The notes beneath the pieces are model-generated. The model saw nothing but the letters and a program-made list of their open reading frames with translations, did no database searches and was not told the DNA's origin. The position numbers and the translations under genes were made by a program. A stretch of DNA of 10,590 bases from contig JALVFB010000180.1 of NCBI GenBank assembly GCA_027030295.1, positions 1-10,590 on the forward strand. Direction: 5' to 3'. How positions within the stretch are numbered: the first letter of the stretch is position 1; every line of letters begins with the position of its first letter. The DNA comes from Hyphomicrobiales bacterium (GTDB taxonomy: Bacteria > Pseudomonadota > Alphaproteobacteria > Rhizobiales > Aestuariivirgaceae). Positions 6,328 through 10,590 of this stretch are shown in pieces.

Positions 6328-7244
6328 GCAGGTTGCCCGACGTGCGCATCGGCATCGACCTGGGCGGCACCAAGATCGCCGCCATCGCCTTCGACCGCGA
6401 AGAAAACGTGGTGTTCTCCGAGCGCGTGCCGACGCCCCGGCACGACTATCGCGGCGTCATCGGGGCCATCGCGGCCCTGGTGCGGGCCGCGGAGGAGGCG
6501 GCGGGCGTCTCGCCCGAGCGGGCCACGGTGGGCGTCGGCACGCCCGGCTCCGTGTCGCCGGTGACCGGGCGGATGCAGAACGCCAACTCCACCTGGCTGA
6601 ACGACATGCCGTTCCGGGAAGACCTGGAGGCGGCGCTGGGGCGCAAGGTGCGCATGGAAAACGACGCCAATTGCCTGGCGCTGTCGGAAGCCCATGACGG
6701 CGCGGCGAAGGGGGCGGAAAGCGTGTTCGGCGTCATTCTCGGCACCGGCGTCGGCGGCGGGCTGATCTTTCGCGGGCAGGTCATCACCGGGGCCAACGCC
6801 ATCGGCGGCGAATGGGGGCACAATCCCCTGCCCTGGCCCAAGTTCGGCGAAATGCCGGGGCCGGCCTGCTGGTGCGGGCGGCGCGGCTGCATCGAGACGT
6901 TCCTCTCCGGTCCGGCGCTGGAGCGGGAGCATTCGCGCATCACCCGCCGCCCCCTGTCGGCGAAGGACATCGCGGAAGGCGCACGCAAGGGAGACGAGGA
7001 ATGCGCCGCCAGCATGCACCGCTACACCGAGCGGCTGGCCCGCGCGCTGGCGCACGTGGTGAACGTCTTCGATCCGGAAGTGATCGTGCTGGGCGGCGGG
7101 CTTTCCAACATCGACGCGCTCTATGACGACCTGCCCGGAATGATGGAAAAATGGATCTTCGCCGCCGCGCCGAGGGTGGACATCCGCCGGCCGGCGCATG
7201 GCGATGCTTCCGGCGTGCGCGGCGCGGCGCGGCTGTGGGGGTGA
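6324..7244 (+). CDS. mak: ROK-family fructokinase (Mak-like)
   Basis: A 306-residue ROK-family sugar kinase very similar along its length to E. coli Mak (manno/fructokinase, about 302 residues), which phosphorylates fructose, and less well mannose, at C6 with ATP. Visible features: ATP-binding IGIDLGGTKIAAIAFD (9-24), GTPGSVSP (72-79), NANSTWLN (87-94), the catalytic ENDANCLALSE with D114, the second phosphate loop ILGTGVGGG (138-146), and GGEWGHNPLPW (161-171). A zinc site is complete: H166, C182, C184 and C189 in CWCGRRGC. The end, VIVLGGGLSN then a SGVRGAA block, is also typical. AGGAG at 6312-6316 sits 7 nt before the ATG, inside the HAD gene end. The reading frame is open far upstream, but the ribosome binding site and the family N-terminus fix the start at 6324. 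Fructose is the best guess; other hexoses are possible. Confidence 0.92.
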   Translation: MSRLPDVRIGIDLGGTKIAAIAFDREENVVFSERVPTPRHDYRGVIGAIAALVRAAEEAAGVSPERATVGVGTPGSVSPVTGRMQNANSTWLNDMPFREDLEAALGRKVRMENDANCLALSEAHDGAAKGAESVFGVILGTGVGGGLIFRGQVITGANAIGGEWGHNPLPWPKFGEMPGPACWCGRRGCIETFLSGPALEREHSRITRRPLSAKDIAEGARKGDEECAASMHRYTERLARALAHVVNVFDPEVIVLGGGLSNIDALYDDLPGMMEKWIFAAAPRVDIRRPAHGDASGVRGAARLWG

Positions 7245-7312
7245 TGGTCATTTTCTCGTCATGGATGGCGCGTAAGGATGCGGCGGGCGGATGGCAAGCA
7301 GGAATACGTAAC

Positions 7313-8437
7313 ATGGTGCATCGTGGCGTTCGATTCCTCGCCGTTTCCCTTTTCGGCCTGATCCTGTTGTTCGCTTTCTCCCCCGTGGCGCGGGCGGGGA
7401 TGCTTTCCGACACCGAATTGCAGGGAAAGTCCTATCGTTCCTTCGAGCTGATCGCGCCGGTGCCGGACTTCTGCCGCAAGGTGTGCGAAAAGGACGGCGC
7501 CTGCAGGGGCTGGATGTTTTCATGGCCGGGCAAGAAGGGCAAGCGGGCGAAATGCTTCCTGTTTTCCGAGGTGACGGACAAGCGTCAGGACACCTGTTGC
7601 ATCGCCGGGTTGCGGGAGAAGAAGGAACCATCCGCCACGGCGAAAGGCGATGACGCCACCAGCAGCGACGAAAGCAAACCCGCGCCGGAACAGGCCGGCG
7701 AGACGAGCGAAAAAACGGCGCGCCGTGAAACGCCCGCCGCCGCCCCCAAGGCGGCCGACACCACGGAGCGGCGCAAGGCGGAACCCGCCGCTCCGTCCCG
7801 ACAGGTCGAGGCGCCGCCGCCCGCCGCGAGAACCGATAGCCCGGAAGCGCCCGATGCCGCGGCGCTGGCGGAAAAACGCGCCTTTTGCGATTCCTACGCC
7901 GAAACCGCCATGCAGGCGAACCGGCGGGCGCGCGGCCTGGGCTGCGGCTTCGCGGGCGGGCTGTGGGGCGCCAGCCGCAAGGGCTATTTCAACTGGTGCA
8001 TGAAGAATCCGCCGCAAGCCGCGGAGAAAAACACCCGGCGCCGCGCTCTCGCCCTGCGCCGCTGCGAACGCGACGTGGCCATGGGCGCGCCGGCGGAACG
8101 AGGTCCGGCGTGGGAAGGCCATTTTCCGCCGTGGCCGGAGGAAGAGCCGCGCTCCCTTCCGCCGCGGGCCTATCCACCGCGCGGCGACGTTCCGCGCGGG
8201 CGCGGCCTGTGGCGGCGGGCGCGCTTCGCCTACAGCTGGCTCAAGCGCTCCGGGCCGGGGCCGCGCACCACGCCGTGGCGGCCCAGCCTTTCCGGCAAGT
8301 GCGTGCTGGTGCGCGCCTGCGACTGTCCGCAGGGCACCACCTGCCGCGTCTATGAACCGGGCAGCATCGCCATCGCCTGGCCGGCCGGCTGCGACGCCCC
8401 GCCGGCCTATTACGTGTGCCGGGTGCGGCGGCGGTGA
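7313..8437 (+). CDS. Exported PAN/Apple-domain protein with Cys-rich C-terminal modules
   Basis: A 374-residue secreted protein, probably periplasmic or extracellular. Residues 1-28 are a signal peptide (VRFLAVSLFGLILLFAF then SPVARA). Residues about 36-100 are a PAN/Apple domain with six Cys (54, 58, 64, 81, 95, 96) and the typical YRSFEL and CRKVCEKDGACRGW pattern. Residues 104-186 form a low-complexity Ala/Pro/Glu/Lys linker. A second module at 191-251 has four Cys (192, 211, 229, 251) around FCDSYAETAMQANRRARGLG; similar blocks occur in other alphaproteobacterial exported proteins as I recall. A Pro/Arg-rich stretch leads to a C-terminal module (330-369) with six Cys (330, 336, 338, 344, 360, 369). 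PAN domains bind proteins or carbohydrates; the ligand is unknown. The ATG at 7313 is chosen because AGGAA (7300-7304) is 8 nt upstream and it starts the signal peptide; an upstream start at 7151 would overlap mak. Confidence 0.8.
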   Translation: MVHRGVRFLAVSLFGLILLFAFSPVARAGMLSDTELQGKSYRSFELIAPVPDFCRKVCEKDGACRGWMFSWPGKKGKRAKCFLFSEVTDKRQDTCCIAGLREKKEPSATAKGDDATSSDESKPAPEQAGETSEKTARRETPAAAPKAADTTERRKAEPAAPSRQVEAPPPAARTDSPEAPDAAALAEKRAFCDSYAETAMQANRRARGLGCGFAGGLWGASRKGYFNWCMKNPPQAAEKNTRRRALALRRCERDVAMGAPAERGPAWEGHFPPWPEEEPRSLPPRAYPPRGDVPRGRGLWRRARFAYSWLKRSGPGPRTTPWRPSLSGKCVLVRACDCPQGTTCRVYEPGSIAIAWPAGCDAPPAYYVCRVRRR

Positions 8438-8443
8438 GGTGCA

Positions 8444-8470
8444 TTGCCAGCCCTTTCGCTCTCTGCTAGC
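8444..8470 (+). promoter_or_regulatory. Candidate promoter of the exonuclease III gene
   Basis: TTGCCA (8444-8449) and TGCTAGC (8464-8470) have a spacing and composition resembling housekeeping promoters of high-GC alphaproteobacteria. They lie within the 59-bp gap after the PAN-protein stop and end 26 bp before the xth start. The match to the -10 consensus is modest. Confidence 0.4.
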
Positions 8471-8496
8471 CCGGTCAGGACACGAGGGAGCGGATC

Positions 8497-9300
8497 ATGG
8501 CGGAAGAGACACCCACCATCCGGCTGGCGACGTGGAACGTGAATGGCATCCGGGCGCGGCTGGCCACGGTCACCGCCTGGCTGAAGGAGGCGGCGCCGGA
8601 TGTCGCCTGCCTGCAGGAGATCAAGACCGAGGAGAAGAACTTCCCGCGCGAGGCCTTCGAGGATCTGGGCTACAATCTCGCCATTCACGGCCAGAAGGGC
8701 TTCAACGGGGTGGCCATCCTGTCGAAGCACCCGCTGGAAGACGTGACGAAGGGCCTGCCCACGTGGGAGGGCGAGGATCAGGCGCGCTATGTCGAGGCCG
8801 TGGTTTCCACCGAGGCCGGGGCGGTGCGGGTGGCCTCCGTCTACGCGCCGAACGGCAATCCGGTGGATTCGGAGAAGTTTCCCTACAAGCTGAAGTGGCT
8901 GGATGCGCTGAAAGGACACGCCGCCGCCCTGCTGCCGCTGGAAGAGAAATTCGCCCTGGGCGGGGATTACAACATCATCCCCACGCCGGCGGATGCGAAG
9001 AACCCGGAGAAGTGGGAGGGGGATGCGCTGTTTTCGCCACAGGCGCGGGCCGCCTACCGGCGGCTCATCAACCTCGGCCTCGTCGATGCGGCGCTTGCCT
9101 GCAAGGGCGATGCGGGCCAATTCACCTTCTGGGACTACCAGGGCGGGGCGTGGCAGAAAAACGACGGCATTCGCATCGACTTTTTCCTGCTCTCGCCACA
9201 GGCGGCGGACGCGATGATGGACGCCGGCACGGACAAGCGGGTGCGGGCGTGGGAGAAACCATCCGATCACGTGCCGCTGCTGGTGGAACTGGCGCCGTGA
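8497..9300 (+). CDS. xthA: Exodeoxyribonuclease III (AP endonuclease, base excision repair)
   Basis: A 267-residue exonuclease III, the same size as E. coli XthA (268). It cleaves at abasic sites and removes 3'-blocking groups and 3' nucleotides from duplex DNA, using Mg. The endonuclease/exonuclease/phosphatase fold motifs are all present: TWNVNGIRAR with N14, LQEIK with the metal-binding E41, GFNGVAILSK (68-77), VYAPNGNP with Y116, GGDYNI with D157 and N159, RIDFFLLS with D228, and the terminal SDHVPL with D257/H258. ATG 8497 follows GAGGGAG (8484-8490) at a good distance. It has its own candidate promoter and converges on the DUF1638 gene, whose stop is 24 bp away; no clear terminator is visible between them. 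The family includes ExoA/NExo-type AP endonucleases, so the balance of activities is not certain. Confidence 0.94.
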   Translation: MAEETPTIRLATWNVNGIRARLATVTAWLKEAAPDVACLQEIKTEEKNFPREAFEDLGYNLAIHGQKGFNGVAILSKHPLEDVTKGLPTWEGEDQARYVEAVVSTEAGAVRVASVYAPNGNPVDSEKFPYKLKWLDALKGHAAALLPLEEKFALGGDYNIIPTPADAKNPEKWEGDALFSPQARAAYRRLINLGLVDAALACKGDAGQFTFWDYQGGAWQKNDGIRIDFFLLSPQAADAMMDAGTDKRVRAWEKPSDHVPLLVELAP

Positions 9301-9324
9301 AGGTGGCGCGGACGGAGCCGTTGC

Positions 9325-10071
9325 TCAGGGATCCTTACGTGCGGCGAGGCGTTCCAACGCCGCCCCCAGGTCGCCGAAGCCGGTGAAGCGGCGCTCGTAG
9401 GCGAGGCCCAGGCGGCATGCCGCTTCGCGCGCCTTTTCGTCGAGATGCGGATCGTCCGTCTGCGCCAGATAGACGAGTTTCTCGTAGTTGCCGAAGCAGT
9501 CCTTCACCAGCTCCGGGTGTTCGTCCAGCATCATGCCCTTCCATATCAGGGTGTCGAAGTGACGCACCAGGTAGTCGGTGAGGAAATAGCCGCGCGCGTC
9601 CTGTTCCAGCCGCTGGAGAAACTCTTCCGTGCCGGAAAGGAAGGCGTAGCAGTGCGGACCGGGCAGGCGTTCCACGCCCGCTTCTTCCAGCACCCTGTCC
9701 AGCGCGCCGCCGGTGCCGCAGTCGCCATAGGCCACGAAAATGCGCTCATAGCCCTCGCGGCGGGCCTGGTCGATGCGCGCCCTCACGCCTTCCGGGATAT
9801 GTTGCGGCGTGTTGTGCCAGATGGCGGGGAGGCAGTGCACGTCCAGCGTCTCGAAGCCCGGCCGCTTCTGCAACAGCATGATCTCGCGCGCCAGCGCGCC
9901 GCAGGCGATCACCAGCGTGCGCCCCGCGCCCTTTTCCGCCGTGGCCGCCAACTCCTCCTCCGGCGCCAGGCGCGCGCCCGGAGCCAGCGCCCGCCGCCGC
10001 GCCACCTTCTGGCGCTCTCGCAGGCGGGCGCGGCGCCCTCCCCGCCTTCCGCGTTTCTTGACTTCGCTCAT
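9325..10071 (-). CDS. DUF1638 domain-containing protein with basic N-terminal tail
   Basis: A 248-residue cytoplasmic protein. From about residue 51 it matches DUF1638: VIACGALAREI (54-64), then VHCLPAIWHNTP with C80 and H86, YGDCGTGGALD (115-125) with C118, PGPHCYAF with C141, and a C192. The conserved Cys/His set suggests metal or cofactor binding; DUF1638 genes occur near corrinoid methyltransferase (MttB-like) genes in several genomes, from memory, so a link to methylamine or betaine metabolism is possible but unproved here. Residues 1-28 are half Lys/Arg (14 of 28), including RRGGRRARLRER; this resembles the basic N-termini I recall from alphaproteobacterial MttB-like proteins. No later ATG precedes the domain, so the tail is probably real. 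ACAGG lies 5 bases upstream of the ATG. It is divergent from nnrS across 76 bp. Confidence 0.82.
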   Translation of the reverse strand: MSEVKKRGRRGGRRARLRERQKVARRRALAPGARLAPEEELAATAEKGAGRTLVIACGALAREIMLLQKRPGFETLDVHCLPAIWHNTPQHIPEGVRARIDQARREGYERIFVAYGDCGTGGALDRVLEEAGVERLPGPHCYAFLSGTEEFLQRLEQDARGYFLTDYLVRHFDTLIWKGMMLDEHPELVKDCFGNYEKLVYLAQTDDPHLDEKAREAACRLGLAYERRFTGFGDLGAALERLAARKDP

Positions 10072-10147
10072 TCGCCTGTCCAGTTATTTGCGGTCATTTC
10101 ATCACCCTTCCACCCGTCCTGACGGCAACTATACAGGGAATCGCACC
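10072..10147. promoter_or_regulatory. Divergent intergenic region between DUF1638 gene and nnrS
   Basis: This 76-bp gap must carry start signals for both genes. Apart from the nnrS ribosome binding site AGGGAA at 10135-10140 I see no strong promoter pair and no clear FNR/NNR-type dyad (TTGAT-N4-ATCAA), so anaerobic or nitric-oxide control of nnrS is not supported by what is visible. Confidence 0.3.
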
Positions 10148-10590
10148 ATGACCGCAGACAGCCATTCCGCCGGGCGGATGTCGTTCGATGTTTTCTTTTC
10201 CCGCGCCTTTCGGCCGTTCTTCTTCGGCGCGGGGCTGATGGGCGGGCTGATGCTGCTGTTCTGGCTCCTGATGCTGGCCGGGGCGGCGCAGCCGCCAACG
10301 CATCTCGCCCCGCGCGACTGGCATGTGCACGAGATGATCTTCGGCTATTTCGCCGCCGCCATGACCGGCTTCCTGCTCACCGCCGTGCCCAACTGGACGG
10401 GACGCATGCCACTTGCCGGCGGGCCGCTGATGCTGCTGTTCGGCCTGTGGCTGGCCGGGCGCGTGGCCATGTTCGTGTCCGCCGTCGTCCCCGCTCTCGC
10501 CATCGCCATCGACGCCGCCTACCTGCCGCTGCTGGCCTTTCTGGTGTGGCGCGAGATCGTCGCCGGCAACAACCGGCGCAACATCGTCGT
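10148..10590 (+). CDS. nnrS: NnrS family membrane protein, N-terminal part
   Basis: The first 147 codons of an NnrS-family protein, running off the right edge with no stop. NnrS is a haem- and copper-containing polytopic membrane protein found with denitrification genes and implicated in nitric-oxide stress tolerance. The family signature is clear: AFRPFFFGAGL (20-30), then WHVHEMIFGY (58-67) with the conserved H59 and H61, and GFLLTAVPNWTGR (74-86). Hydrophobic segments lie at about 24-46, 62-82, 93-112 and 114-135, in keeping with a roughly 12-span protein. The start has AGGGAA (10135-10140) 7 nt upstream. No clear FNR/NNR box is visible in the 76-bp gap upstream. The full-length family is about 390-400 residues, so roughly a third is present. 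Confidence 0.92.
   Translation, partial: MTADSHSAGRMSFDVFFSRAFRPFFFGAGLMGGLMLLFWLLMLAGAAQPPTHLAPRDWHVHEMIFGYFAAAMTGFLLTAVPNWTGRMPLAGGPLMLLFGLWLAGRVAMFVSAVVPALAIAIDAAYLPLLAFLVWREIVAGNNRRNIV

Noticed and set aside
7151-7312. Longer N-terminus for the PAN protein
   Set aside because: It would overlap the end of mak and place an Arg-rich stretch before the signal peptide; the start at 7313 has a good ribosome binding site.
9292-9309. GCGCC/GGCGC pairing at the xth stop as a terminator
   Set aside because: Only 5 bp with an 8-nt loop and no T tract; not convincing.

Overview
The window looks like a high-GC chromosomal segment from an alphaproteobacterium. The main evidence is a two-gene divK-pleD cell-cycle signalling operon whose proteins resemble the Caulobacter/Rhizobiales versions along their length, a DUF3572 protein (a family I know mainly from Alphaproteobacteria), and a 55-residue L33 ribosomal protein of the alphaproteobacterial kind. 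I cannot resolve the order or genus. Coding density is high, start sites mostly have AGGAG-like ribosome binding sites, and I see no transposase, integrase, phage gene, tRNA, rRNA or CRISPR array.

Layout. (1) 1-193, minus: the 5' end of rarA, cut by the window edge. (2) 303-2858, plus: a lemA gene followed by a large DUF2207 membrane protein with a Gly-only tail, a pairing seen in many bacteria. (3) 2959-3126, plus: rpmG with its own promoter and a strong intrinsic terminator. (4) 3127-3342: a convergent intergenic region holding that terminator and a perfect 19-bp inverted repeat around a 36-nt spacer. (5) 3343-5122, minus: divK then pleD, 4 bp apart. (6) 5123-5358: a divergent control region with short repeats but no visible CtrA box. 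(7) 5359-7244, plus: DUF3572 protein, HAD-type hydrolase and Mak-type fructokinase, packed closely with the last two overlapping by ATGA. (8) 7313-8437, plus: an exported PAN/Apple-domain protein with 16 cysteines. (9) 8497-9300, plus: exodeoxyribonuclease III. (10) 9325-10071, minus: a DUF1638 protein with an extremely basic N-terminal tail. (11) 10148 to the end, plus: the 5' part of an NnrS-family membrane protein, divergent from DUF1638.

How the genes may work together. DivK and PleD are the phospho-signalling and cyclic-di-GMP arms of the alphaproteobacterial polarity and cell-cycle circuit; their operon fits joint expression. RarA and exonuclease III are genome-maintenance genes but are not adjacent. 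The HAD/Mak overlap suggests linked sugar or sugar-phosphate handling (inference). LemA and the DUF2207 protein are probably an envelope pair. NnrS points to a possible nitric-oxide or denitrification link just past the right edge.

I found no clear new defence or mobile system. The items most worth checking are the 19-bp inverted repeat, the modular Cys-rich PAN protein, the basic tail of the DUF1638 protein, and the divergent divK control region.
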